A DNA stretch of 64,000 bases from JAIOQJ01 sp963718635 (GTDB lineage Bacteria > Planctomycetota > Planctomycetia > Gemmatales > Gemmataceae). Location of the stretch: contig OY970367.1 in assembly GCA_963718635.1 (NCBI GenBank), forward strand, positions 310,001 through 374,000, written 5' to 3'. Below the pieces are notes generated by a model, which did no database searches, was not told the DNA's origin, and saw only the letters and a program-made list of their open reading frames with translations. This document shows, piece after piece, positions 48,487 to 58,045 of this stretch (position 1 is its first letter; each line of letters opens with the position of its first letter). Position numbers and translations under genes: made by a program.

Positions 48487-50292
48487 TTACTTTGGCTTTG
48501 GGTCAGGCTTCTTCATTTCCTCGGACTTCATCTCTTCCTTTTTCATCTCCTCGGTCTTTGCCTCGTCCTTTTTCGCGTCTTCCTTTTTCATTTCTTCCGT
48601 CTTCGGCTCTTCCTTCTTCTCCTCGATCTTCGGGAGTTCCTTTTTGATCTCTTCCTTCTTCGGCGTCTCCCGCTTCGGCGTGTACGCGGGCTCCGGCGCC
48701 GTCTGCTCGGCCGTTGCGCTGACCGGAGGCTTATTGCTCAACAGGCGAGATAGCCCGTAGCCGATCAATAGAGCGGCACCCAATATTCCAGCGCCTGCAA
48801 CGACCATGATGTAGTCGCGGCGGTCAAGTTCGAACAAACCGCGTGGCTCGTCAGCGCCCTTCTTTTGCTTGGCGACCCCCGGGCTCAGGGGCGGCGGCGC
48901 CATCGCAGCGGGAACTACTCCAACCACTTCGACATCGTAATCGTCGTTCTCGATCAAGGGGGCAATCTGCGGCGGCGGCGGTGAAGCAGGAACCGGCAGC
49001 TTGGGCTTGGGCGCTGTCCCGTCTTTAGTTCGCGCGCTGCGCTTCGGGTCTTCGATGCGACCGGTCGGAATTGAAGCAGGGCCGGCGACCAACGGCTCGA
49101 CGATAGGCGCAGGCGCTGACTGTTTGGGCATATCAATATGGCCGCCAGCTTGCAGATATTGCATGTAGGCGGGCAGGGGAGCAGCGACCGGCGCCGTTTC
49201 CGACTTCTGCATTAAGAATGCTTGCAGTGCCTGTGCGGCGCGTGCGGGCGTCGGGTAACGCTGATTGGGATCTTTCGCCATCATCCATGCCAATGCCTGC
49301 TGCAATTCGTCGGGAATCTGAGGCACGAACTGATTCAAAGGAGGCGGATTTTCCGTCGCGTGCTTCACGATCTTGGTCAGCACGTTCTTATCGGGGAATG
49401 GAACCTGGCCCGTGATCATGTGATAAAGGACGCAGCCTAAGCTATAAATATCGGCGCGGATGTCGGCCGTGTGGGCGCTGCGTGCCTGTTCCGGCGCGAG
49501 ATAATCGGGTGTGCCGAGCAGCGAGCCTTCGGTGGTTAATTGCGTTTCCGGGTCGGGGTCGGGCATGCTGTCGTCGAACGTTGATCGCCCGAGCCCGAGA
49601 TCGAGTATCTTGACGGTCGAACCAAACGTCGTTTCAGCAGGGCCGGGCGTTGGCGGAGGAACAAGGGCCAAGTTCGCGGGCCGTAAGTCACGATGGATCA
49701 TGCCGCGTTCGAACACGTGTTGCAGCCCGAGCAACGCTTGATGGATGATGCGCACGGCCTCGGCGGGCGGCAAGCGCTTGCGCCGTTCCAGCACTTCGTC
49801 GAGCGGTTCGCTCTCGACGTATTCCATCACGAAGAAATTCTTGCCGTTGGATTCACCCACTTGGTAGGCGCGGATGACGTTGGGATGATCGAGCTTGGTC
49901 AGCAGCTTTCCTTCGCGATTGAAGCGGGAAAGCATAGTCGGATCTTTCGCCTTCGATGGCGGCAGCACCTTGATGGAGACGACCTGCCCCGAAGTATGCA
50001 CGGCTTTATAGACGCCGGCCATGCGTCCTTTGCTGATCAACTCCTGGATCTTGTATTGGTCGAGAAAATAGCCTTCGGTATGGCCGCGCATCAACAAATG
50101 CGATTGGTAATCGGTGAGGTATTTGCGCGAGACAAGATACTTGCGAAAGGCATCCGCATCATCGCTCGGAACGCCTTTGAGCGATTCCTGCCAGCGCGCG
50201 AAGGCTTCTTTGAGCTTCTCGGGGCTCATGAGCCGGCTGCGAGTGATGATATTGCAATAAGCGGGAACAGTCTGAGTGATGGTGGCGGCCAT
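48487..50292 (-). CDS. Ser/Thr protein kinase with Lys/Glu-rich periplasmic tail
   Basis: About 601 residues. An N-terminal ~70-residue region is followed by a kinase domain (about 75-345): GRMAGVYKAV loop, VSIKVL (Lys108), HRDLRPAN (Asp202, with Arg instead of Lys in the loop) and LDLG in place of DFG. A Pro-rich linker leads to one transmembrane helix (about 505-525, MVVAGAGILGAALLIGYGLS) and a tail of KKEEIKKE-type repeats. It should be active though divergent. ATG 50292 is preferred over the upstream start. A second kinase is 47 bp upstream on the same strand. Confidence 0.87.
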   Translation of the reverse strand: MAATITQTVPAYCNIITRSRLMSPEKLKEAFARWQESLKGVPSDDADAFRKYLVSRKYLTDYQSHLLMRGHTEGYFLDQYKIQELISKGRMAGVYKAVHTSGQVVSIKVLPPSKAKDPTMLSRFNREGKLLTKLDHPNVIRAYQVGESNGKNFFVMEYVESEPLDEVLERRKRLPPAEAVRIIHQALLGLQHVFERGMIHRDLRPANLALVPPPTPGPAETTFGSTVKILDLGLGRSTFDDSMPDPDPETQLTTEGSLLGTPDYLAPEQARSAHTADIRADIYSLGCVLYHMITGQVPFPDKNVLTKIVKHATENPPPLNQFVPQIPDELQQALAWMMAKDPNQRYPTPARAAQALQAFLMQKSETAPVAAPLPAYMQYLQAGGHIDMPKQSAPAPIVEPLVAGPASIPTGRIEDPKRSARTKDGTAPKPKLPVPASPPPPQIAPLIENDDYDVEVVGVVPAAMAPPPLSPGVAKQKKGADEPRGLFELDRRDYIMVVAGAGILGAALLIGYGLSRLLSNKPPVSATAEQTAPEPAYTPKRETPKKEEIKKELPKIEEKKEEPKTEEMKKEDAKKDEAKTEEMKKEEMKSEEMKKPDPKPK

Positions 50293-50339
50293 GGCGTCAA
50301 GCGTCTCCAAGCCAAACGTCTGCGATGAGTGGCAGTATA

Positions 50340-51926
50340 TTAATCCTTCGATGTGGCGAGCATCTGCTTCAGCAATTCAATTTCGGGGTCATCCCGATAA
50401 AGAAATTCGAGCGCCTTCGCTAAAGCGTCTGCTTCTTTCAATTTGCCGGCGGCCCGGAGGCGCTTGATTTCATTGATGTTCGGCCTCGTCAACTCTTCGA
50501 GACGCGGCCCGACGCTGTCGCGGTCGTCAATCCGCTGCAAACCCTCGCGCGCCAGGGCCACCCAATGTTTAGCATCTTCCGACGATGAATAAAGCGCGAT
50601 CAGATTCTGCCAAACCAGCCGGGCGCTCGCGAATTCGCCGGCTTGCACGAGCCGAACTCCCTCGACGTAGAACCGGTTTGCTTCATTGCGATGGCGTACG
50701 GTTTTCGCATTGATGAAAGCATGCCGCATCTCCCCCTGATCTTCCATCCGGCGTTTGAATTCTTTCACCTCATCGCGATATTTGTCGGGGTACTTGCGAG
50801 AGAGTGGTTCGAGGTAATCCGCCCAGGCGCGATCCCAATCGTGCGGGTCTTCGCTTACCATCAACGGTAGTGCCTTGCTCATTAACTCGTTGGCCGACGG
50901 GACGCGCCAATAAAAAGCCCAGAGCAATAGCATCACGCACCCGGCAAACAAGGGCCCTACCACGTACCAGCGGCGATGCCAGGGCGTAGGCGCTTGCAAT
51001 ATTGGCGCCGGCACGCGCGACGGCGGATGGGGGTCGGCATCTAATGGATCAACCTCCGAATCCGCTAAGCTTTGAGCCGGCCGCTTGCCGACGAGGCCGC
51101 GGCGTTCGAGCAGACTCCAGATGCCCTCCAGCTCCTGGATCAGCGATGTGCCGCTGCCCGGTCTTTCAGAAGGTTTTTTTGACAGCAGACGCATGATAAA
51201 ACGATCGATCTCTTCCGGTAAATCGGGTACGAAATGGATAGGACGTTCCGGCAGCACGAAGCAGTGTTTGCGAATTAGTTCGACCACAGTGCTTCCGCTG
51301 AACGGCGGCCTGCCAACGGTCAGCGTATAAAGCAGTCCGCCCAGCGCGTAGAAATCGCTGCGCTTGGTGTGTGGCTTACCGGCGGTCTGTTCCGGCGAGA
51401 CATAGGCAACCGATCCGAGCGGATTTTCGACATCGCCCCAGAGCGAATCGCCAAAAAACTTCGTGATGCCAAACCCGGCCAGTTTGTAAGTGCCATCTCG
51501 ACAACGGAAAATATTCGAAGGTCTTATATCGCGATGTAAAACGCTGCGCCGGTGGGCATATCGCAGCGCTGGCACGATATGCAAGGCAATGGCCAGCGTC
51601 TCGTTCCAGGGAAGTTTCTCACCGCGGCGCAGCACACTTTGCATGTCCTCGCCTGAAATCCACTCCATCACATAAAAGGGAGCGTTCTTGTGTAAGCCGC
51701 CATCAAGAGTGCAAACCAGGCAAGGATGTTTCAACTTTTTAAGCAGATCAATCTGTGCAAGGAAGTTCTTCACAAACTCGGGGGACAGCGCCTTCCGATG
51801 AGAAAAAAGTCGCAACGCCGCTGTTTTAGATGGGTCGTCTGCGTCGTGTACGCGGAACAATGGCCCGATCGCATTGGCGCCCAGCTCAACATCAACGACC
51901 CATTGCCCAACCCGTTCACCGATCAT
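50340..51926 (-). CDS. Protein-kinase-like protein, probable pseudokinase, with membrane helix
   Basis: About 528 residues. The kinase fold is clear (HRDIRPSN at 131-138, GSVAYVSPEQTAGK, RSDFYALGGLLYTLTVGRPP), but two key residues are lost: the ATP-anchoring Lys is Arg39 (AALRLF), and the DFG Asp is Gly151 (KLAGFG). Phosphotransfer is therefore doubtful. A helix at about 340-360 (VVGPLFAGCVMLLLWAFYW) leads to a helical TPR-like C-terminus. It probably works with the adjacent active kinase or as a scaffold. Confidence 0.85.
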   Translation of the reverse strand: MIGERVGQWVVDVELGANAIGPLFRVHDADDPSKTAALRLFSHRKALSPEFVKNFLAQIDLLKKLKHPCLVCTLDGGLHKNAPFYVMEWISGEDMQSVLRRGEKLPWNETLAIALHIVPALRYAHRRSVLHRDIRPSNIFRCRDGTYKLAGFGITKFFGDSLWGDVENPLGSVAYVSPEQTAGKPHTKRSDFYALGGLLYTLTVGRPPFSGSTVVELIRKHCFVLPERPIHFVPDLPEEIDRFIMRLLSKKPSERPGSGTSLIQELEGIWSLLERRGLVGKRPAQSLADSEVDPLDADPHPPSRVPAPILQAPTPWHRRWYVVGPLFAGCVMLLLWAFYWRVPSANELMSKALPLMVSEDPHDWDRAWADYLEPLSRKYPDKYRDEVKEFKRRMEDQGEMRHAFINAKTVRHRNEANRFYVEGVRLVQAGEFASARLVWQNLIALYSSSEDAKHWVALAREGLQRIDDRDSVGPRLEELTRPNINEIKRLRAAGKLKEADALAKALEFLYRDDPEIELLKQMLATSKD

Positions 51927-52033
51927 GTGCGATTCCAAAAGTGCTGCCAGACGCTTCTTCTCTATTGATATGATGTGTGCGATGAAATGAAAAAACGTTG
52001 TTTCGAGATCAGTCGGCCAGATTTTCAGTCCTA

Positions 52034-53704
52034 TTAATTTGATGCCGATTTTTTGACCTTATGCGTTGGCGAAGCCTTCCATTGAGGGGCTTGGTCATCT
52101 GCGTTTACGGGCACAATATCGCTCGCTGGCCTCTCGATTTTGATTTCGTTCAAGAGTGAGACAGTCGGCGATTCATAAGGGGGCGTTGGTTGTCGTGCGT
52201 GCATCACACATTGAGCCGGTTGGCCGAGGGCACGATAAAGCCGAAACTGGGCACGGTTGGAATCAGCTACCGCACCATAGTAATCGATATAGGCCTGAGC
52301 AAGCGCCTGCACGGCGGCAACAGCCTCTTGCGGCCTTACCAGCAGCGCGACCTGGTTGCCCACACCTTTGGTTTGCCCGAGCGCTATCAGGTTTTTATCG
52401 GCGGAGTTCAAGGCGGAACGTATTCCCTTCTCGGCCAACACGGCTCGCTGCGCGGCAAATTGCGCCTGCGCATATGCCTGGGCAACCTCGGCTGCGATCC
52501 GATCCTGGATACGGAACAACTCGATGACGGCGAGCCGATTCTCAGCCCGGCGTTGATGCACTCGAGCACGATTACCGAAACCCAGGTTGTCGAACTGCCA
52601 GAGCATCTGCAAGTCCAGGTCGCTGCGCAGGCCGCCGTTGCCAATGGTGCTGTTAGGCCCTCCCGCAAAAATTCCCGCCGCGAGCGTCCCGGTTACTGGC
52701 GTCGATGAGCCGCGTAGGAGAATGCTCGGAATCAAAGGTCGAAGTTTTTCCTGCTTCAATAGCGTGAGTGTGAGTTGAACCTGAGCCTGTTGCGATGCCA
52801 ACTCCGGCCTTGATTGAAGAGCGATCGGCACGAGGTCATCGACCGGCTGCTGTAATTCAATCAAGCTTACTTGCAGTTGCGGCGGCTCTAAGGGCTCAAT
52901 GTTCGCTGCGGGGTCGAGGCGCAGAATGCGCCCGAGTTCCGCGCTTGCCATCTTCCATCGCTCGCGGGCCAGCAACACCGATTGTTGCCGACGCACCAGC
53001 TCAGCTTCGACACGATCTATCTCGAGTTCGGGCGCTGAAGCAGGCGCCAGCTTCCTCGTTCGGCCGGCCAGCGTTTCAGTTCGCTCGGCGGCAGCTAAGG
53101 CGCCGGCCAGTTCGCCCCGCGCTTGCTGTACGTTGAAATAGGCATCGCTTACGGCCACGAGCGTGTCGTTCGATGCCGACTGCTGATCGGCATGCCTGGC
53201 ACTTATCAGTTGACGTGCGGCCAGCGGCGCAAAGATGGCATCGCTCACATTCAGGATTGCAGCCGAGCCGATGCCCGTGCCCAGACCGAACATCAAGCTG
53301 CCCCGGCTGTTGTCGAAGACGTTGCCTTGTGTATCCTGTTGTTTGCCGTCGTGCCGGGCATAGTCGCCGCCCACGGTTATGGTGGGGAGCCATTGCACGC
53401 TCGCCTGTTCCAAGGCCGCCGCTGCGATTTGGATACGCTCGGCCGCCGCAGTTACATCGATGGCGCTGACATTCGCCAGTTGAAGGGCGGTCGGCAAATT
53501 GATCGGGTGCGATAGCTTCTCGGATGCCGACGGCGGAGAAGCCGGTAGCGGGGTGGCGGAAGACTGAGACGATGGCGCTGAGTGCGTTATTGCAGCAGGC
53601 AAGGAATTCCGCGTAAGATCAGTTGGCGAGGGCGGTATACCCGTACAACCCCCTGCAAGCCCAAACACGCTCAGCAACAGAAGTAACGTTGACCGCCGGC
53701 GCAT
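52034..53704 (-). CDS. TolC-family outer-membrane efflux lipoprotein
   Basis: About 556 residues. ATG 53704 gives MRRRSTLLLLLSVFGLAGGC, a lipobox with Cys20. The rest is an OEP/TolC-type coiled-coil barrel: two similar halves with long amphipathic helices (QSASNDTLVAVSDAYFNVQQ and EVAQAYAQAQFAAQRAVLAE). No adjacent membrane-fusion or inner-membrane pump gene is seen, so the partner is elsewhere. Confidence 0.82.
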   Translation of the reverse strand: MRRRSTLLLLLSVFGLAGGCTGIPPSPTDLTRNSLPAAITHSAPSSQSSATPLPASPPSASEKLSHPINLPTALQLANVSAIDVTAAAERIQIAAAALEQASVQWLPTITVGGDYARHDGKQQDTQGNVFDNSRGSLMFGLGTGIGSAAILNVSDAIFAPLAARQLISARHADQQSASNDTLVAVSDAYFNVQQARGELAGALAAAERTETLAGRTRKLAPASAPELEIDRVEAELVRRQQSVLLARERWKMASAELGRILRLDPAANIEPLEPPQLQVSLIELQQPVDDLVPIALQSRPELASQQAQVQLTLTLLKQEKLRPLIPSILLRGSSTPVTGTLAAGIFAGGPNSTIGNGGLRSDLDLQMLWQFDNLGFGNRARVHQRRAENRLAVIELFRIQDRIAAEVAQAYAQAQFAAQRAVLAEKGIRSALNSADKNLIALGQTKGVGNQVALLVRPQEAVAAVQALAQAYIDYYGAVADSNRAQFRLYRALGQPAQCVMHARQPTPPYESPTVSLLNEIKIERPASDIVPVNADDQAPQWKASPTHKVKKSASN

Positions 53705-53872
53705 TGGGAAAGCCTTTTCGAGCCATTCTTGATCGGACTTTTGCGACCCTTGGTAACTAAGCGACTTTAGGCAACTGTTCACGATGTGGATCGCGTTCAA
53801 CTGTATGGTTTGTATCGGTTAGCTGTTCTAATTCCGATGAGCGTTTTATCTACGCGTCAAATGGAGGATTTC

Positions 53873-54570
53873 ATGTTTCGCATCCGACGTGCGGCCGAGC
53901 GAGGCCATGCCGACCATGGCTGGCTGAACACCTGGCATACTTTTTCGTTCGCCGAGTACTTCGACCCTCATCAAATGGGTTTTCGATCTCTGCGCGTAAT
54001 CAACGAAGATTGGGTTGCGCCGGGCAAGGCTTCGGAACGCACCCGCATCGCGACATGGAGATCATCACTTACATCTTGGAGGGCGAACTGGAACACCGCG
54101 ATAGCCTGGGCAATGGCGCCATATTGCGGACCGGCGAATTCCAGCGCATGACAGCTGGCACAGGCATTCAACACAGCGAAGCCAATCCATCGCAGACCAC
54201 GACTGTTCATCTCTATCAGATTTGGATGTTGCCTCGGCAGAAAGGTCTAAGTCCCAGTTACGACCAACGGATTTTCGCGGAACATGAAAGAAATGGCCGT
54301 TTGCGCCTGGTGGCATCTTCTGATGGCCGCGAGGATTCGCTCACCGTGCAACAGAATGCATCGATCTATCTAGGAAATCTAGCGGCGGGACAAGAGATTT
54401 CACATCGCTTAACCCCTGGCCGCCACGCCTGGATTCAAGTCATGCGCGGATCGGTGGCCGTTGCAGAAAATGGGCTTCACGCGGGCGATGGTTTAGCGAT
54501 CAGTGAAGAGCTGAGCTTCACCATCAAAGGCCAAGATCAGAGCGAAGTTATGGTATTTGATCTGGAATAG
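53873..54570 (+). CDS. Pirin-family protein, one frameshift
   Basis: About 232 codons in two frames. MFRIRRAAERGHADHGWLNT, FAEYFDPHQMGFRSLRVINE, a frame change near 54030, then FGTHPHRDMEIITYILEGEL and QRMTAGTGIQHSEANP with the metal-binding His/His/His/Glu set. Bicupin of the YhhW/pirin type; some oxidise quercetin. GGAGG is 6 nt before ATG 53873. One missing base explains the break. Confidence 0.87.
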
Positions 54571-54649
54571 TTTGTTCGAGATTTCGCTTCGTAGGGTGGG
54601 TAAAAACGACGAAAATAGTTTCTCGCTGCGCCGCATGGAGATCTGTCAA

Positions 54650-55393
54650 ATGCGTCCACCCTTTGCCGTCATTCTTCCCGCTGCCGGTCAGTCATCGCGC
54701 TTCGCGGGTAAGGAAAAGAAGCCATTCGTCAATCTCGATGGCCGGCCGGTCTGGCTGCGCACGGCCGAATGCTTTGTCGCCCGGCCTGAAGTAAAGCAAA
54801 CGCTTGTAGTAGTGGCGCCCGAGGACATGGAAATGTTTCGGAGGCGTTATGCGCCTAATGTCATGTTCCTGAATATCCAAATCATCGAAGGCGGTAGCGA
54901 GCGCTTCGAATCGGTCGCTAATGCCCTTGCTCAGTTAGAAGACGATATCGAGTTCGTAGCGATTCATGATGCCGTACGGCCTTGCGTGCCTGCCTCGCTC
55001 GTCGATGCTTTATTTGATGCCGCGATCAACGCCGGGGCTGCCATTCCCGCTCTCGCAGTTGTCGATACGCTCAAGCGGGCAACGCCGGAGATGCTCATCG
55101 AAAGCACCATTCTCCGCGAAGGGCTCTGGCGAGCGCAGACGCCCCAGGTTTTTCGTAAAGACTGGCTCATCGAAGCCTATGCCCAGCGCAGCGCAGTTAG
55201 TGGCTCTATCACCGACGACGCTCAACTGGTCGAAGCGATCGGCAAGCCCGTGAAACTCGTTCCCGGCTCAACGTATAATCTGAAAATCACCACGAGTGAA
55301 GATCTCGACATGGCCGAGCTTTTCATCAAAAACCGTCGTTTGGAAGCACCAGTCAAACCTACGCGACCATTTGATGATGAACGATTTTCTTAA
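54650..55393 (+). CDS. ispD: 2-C-methyl-D-erythritol 4-phosphate cytidylyltransferase
   Basis: A 247-residue nucleotidyltransferase that joins CTP to MEP in the non-mevalonate isoprenoid pathway. It has the N-terminal ILPAAGQSSRFAGKEKKPFV with the Arg and Lys ligands, VAIHDAVRPCVP, and RAQTPQVFR, and ends with the ITTSEDL pattern of IspD. ATG 54650 begins the strand; an in-frame ATG five codons upstream is possible. It stands alone. Confidence 0.9.
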   Translation: MRPPFAVILPAAGQSSRFAGKEKKPFVNLDGRPVWLRTAECFVARPEVKQTLVVVAPEDMEMFRRRYAPNVMFLNIQIIEGGSERFESVANALAQLEDDIEFVAIHDAVRPCVPASLVDALFDAAINAGAAIPALAVVDTLKRATPEMLIESTILREGLWRAQTPQVFRKDWLIEAYAQRSAVSGSITDDAQLVEAIGKPVKLVPGSTYNLKITTSEDLDMAELFIKNRRLEAPVKPTRPFDDERFS

Positions 55394-55447
55394 GGACTAA
55401 GTCATGATTCAACCGTTCGAAGTTCACCGCCCAAACACAACAGGCGA

Positions 55448-55720
55448 CTAAGTGTTGTTGGCGGGCGATTTTCGCAATGTGCCCCAAACACCCATTGCGG
55501 TCATGAGCGTCCCGGCTATCAAACAAAAATAAGCATAAACTCCCATTGGCGGACGCTGATTTATATAGAATATCTTATTCTCAGTCGATAAGTTTGTGCT
55601 TTCCACCACTTTCATGGCATTGGCTTGATGCTCAGCTGCATTGAAATGGTCAATGACAAGCGGTGTTATCACCAATACACCGCCGACAATGATTAGTACG
55701 ATGGCGACTGTCGTCTTCAT
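55448..55720 (-). CDS. Small two-helix membrane protein (DUF3185-like)
   Basis: A 90-residue protein with helices at about 5-23 (AIVLIIVGGVLVITPLVI) and 62-80 (YAYFCLIAGTLMTAMGVWG). Similar in form to DUF3185 proteins. Function unknown. It converges with ispD. Confidence 0.6.
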   Translation of the reverse strand: MKTTVAIVLIIVGGVLVITPLVIDHFNAAEHQANAMKVVESTNLSTENKIFYINQRPPMGVYAYFCLIAGTLMTAMGVWGTLRKSPANNT

Positions 55721-55803
55721 TTAGTCCTCTAATTGTCAGATGCCGTGCTTAGATGATGCTAAATATGGTATTCGCTTCGCAAAAAATGCCAAAGTCGGGC
55801 CTC

Positions 55804-57197
55804 TCAATAAGCATGTCGGTGAAACAGCACTTTCCAGAAGGTGAGCCAAAGGATACGCAGATCGAAGATCGGGTTCCAGTGAGTGATGTAGTATAAGTCG
55901 AACTGAATGCGCTTGCGTAGCGAGGTGTTGCCGCGCCAGCCGTTTACCTGAGCCCAACCGGTGATGCCGCATTTGACACTGTGGCGGGCCATATAGTTAG
56001 GCACCGTCTGGCTGAATTTGTTGATGAAGACAGGCCGTTCGGGCGCGGGCCAACCAGGCTCATATCGCCACGCAGCACGTTGAGAAGCTGCGGCAATTCG
56101 TCCAAGCTGGTCTTGCGCAGGAAGGCGCCGATGGGTGTCCGGCGGTCGTCGTTTTTAGCGGTCCAAACCGGACCCGTGTCTTTCTCGGCATCGACACGCA
56201 TCGTCCGGAATTTCAGCATGAAGAAGGCCCGGCCGTTCAGGCCGCAACGCTCCTGCCGATAGAACACTGGGCCGAAACTGGTGATCTTCACCAAGATGGC
56301 CAAAGCGATCAACAGTGGCGACAACATTACGACCGCGACGCTGGAAATGATCGTATCCATCACGCGCTTGACGACGATATTCAAGCCGAAGTGAGGGCTC
56401 TCGCGCAGGCCGATCACCGGTAAGCCATCGAGGTTAGTGGTAGTTAGAGAAAGGCCGGCCATGGTGGGCACATCGGCAACAAGCCGCACTTCAACCAGCT
56501 TGCGCGAGACGATATCAAAGATGCGCCGAGCGTCGTTGTAGCGGTTCATCGGCAGGGCAATGAAGAGGTGTTCGACGCGATACTTGTCAATCAACTTTGG
56601 CAGATCGGCGGTCGTGCCGAGGATATCGAGATCGCTCGTGAAACGCGTCGCCTTATCTTCGACAAAGCCAATGTTCTTGATGCCCATCCAGCTTGCATGG
56701 CGGAGCGCCTTGGCCGTCTTACGGGCTACCCGGCCCGTCCCGACGATTATTGCGTAAGACTGGTTGTAACCGTGCCGGCGCAGATGGCGAATGACGTTCC
56801 AAGTGCAGCGCCGCAGCACGAGAACCGCCGTGTAATTCAACGCGCTGAAGAGAATCATGGCGCCGCGCGAACTGTACGGATCTTGTGCGTAAAAGATCGT
56901 GGCCATCATGGCCAGAACCAGGAAAGAAGTCCCCTTGAAGACGGCGATCAAATCTTCGCGAAATCGGCGGAGTCGATGAATTTCGTACGAGCCCGCAATC
57001 CGAAATGACACGAAGCAAAGGATTAAGACAAGCGGCAAATTGTTCCAACAGAGTTCGGGAGCCGGCATCGCCTTGGCAATGGAGAAGAGACCCGACTTGA
57101 AGCGAAGGTAGTAGGCGCCGATCCACGCGCCGCCGGCGCAGGCCAGATCGCACAAGGCGAACCAGATGATCAGTGTTTGGCTGCTGCGCTTAATCAT
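55804..57197 (-). CDS. Undecaprenyl-phosphate sugar phosphotransferase (exopolysaccharide polyprenyl glycosylphosphotransferase), one frameshift
   Basis: About 464 codons. Four N-terminal membrane helices, a CoA-binding-like domain (IIVGTGRVARKTAKAL), one helix and the catalytic domain with KRVMDTIISSVAVVMLSPLL, FKFRTM-like LKFRTMRVDAEKDTGPVW, RKTSLDELPQLLNVLRGDMS and VGPRP. After that the frame shifts near 56045 to finish VPNYMARHSVKCGITGWAQV, a tail usual for WcaJ/CpsE/PssY. It adds the first sugar-1-phosphate onto undecaprenyl phosphate. Orientation and isolation give no operon. Confidence 0.87.
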
Positions 57198-57357
57198 CGA
57201 AGGCGCCCCATCCCTGCGGCCACGCGAACGACATCCCTGTCGGCAACCCATCTTGTAGCACGGCCAATCAAAGGGTGTCAAGGTGGGCTAGACGCATACG
57301 CACCCGCGGCGCGAACTGATTCCGGCAAATAGTTGAAAAGAGCGCAGAGCCCGTTTT

Positions 57358-57486
57358 ACCCTCCCCCTGGCTTTGCAGGGGGACGGCAGGGTGGGGCAGA
57401 GCGCCTTGCCCATAAACGAATGCCTTGGCAGGCGCGGCCGTTCCCCCCACCCTGCCCTCCCCCCGCAAAGCCGGGGGGAGGGTGGG
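57358..57486. repeat. Long G/C-rich inverted repeat
   Basis: The left arm (57358-57396, ACCCTCCCCCTGGCTTTGCA...) and right arm (57443-57486) are complementary with few mismatches, across a 46-bp spacer. Each arm has its own small hairpin around GCTTTGC. Flanking short similarities (CACCCGCGGCGC at 57301 and CACCCGTGGCGC at 57530) suggest a larger element of about 240 bp. Open frames here have no gene-like content. Confidence 0.8.
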
Positions 57487-57539
57487 AAGGGCATGCTTCC
57501 GTTTGCCAGAATCGCTTGGCGCACCCCGCACCCGTGGCG

Positions 57540-58045
57540 CCAGGGGGTTTCCGTTAGTCAAATTAAAGGACGCCGACAAGCAGCCCAGCTTGGGCTGGGT
57601 CAACTTGGAGCTTTTCGATGGCTTCCGGATAACTTGCGGCGTCGGCCTTAGCCAGTCGATGAACATCGCCTTGCGTAGGGCGACCAGCACTTCTGGAGCG
57701 GAGCCGGAGCATACTTGGCAGGCGATGGCGCCGGCTACGAGCTTTTCTGTCCTCGGGCCGGTGGACGCGCAAGACTCAGCCCAGTGATCTCCCCACAAAG
57801 GTCCTGGCGCTCATTCGCCCTCTGATGGAAAAAGCCGATCCCGCATACTGGAAGGAACGATGAAATTAACATAAGCTTTGCTTGGAATGCGGTGTGAATC
57901 CAGCTTCCTTACTCATCTACTTCCGGCCTTTGCCGCACAAACTTCCAAGTGACTTAGTCAGTTTGATTCTTTCGGCGAACCTTTCGCGCTTCGGCGTCCT
58001 CCGTATACGCTATTGAGCAACACCATCCTTAACGGTAGGAGCGAC
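57540..58045. other. Intergenic region, no gene supported
   Basis: Minus-strand frames cover part of 57563-57798 (one ends ADAASYPEAIEKLQVDPAQA), but start sites and family resemblance are missing. The rest is the upstream region of the RNA ligase gene. Confidence 0.35.

Noticed and set aside
57563..57798. Minus-strand ORF between the transferase and the RNA ligase
   Set aside because: Weak start, overlaps the inverted-repeat element, and no recognisable domain.
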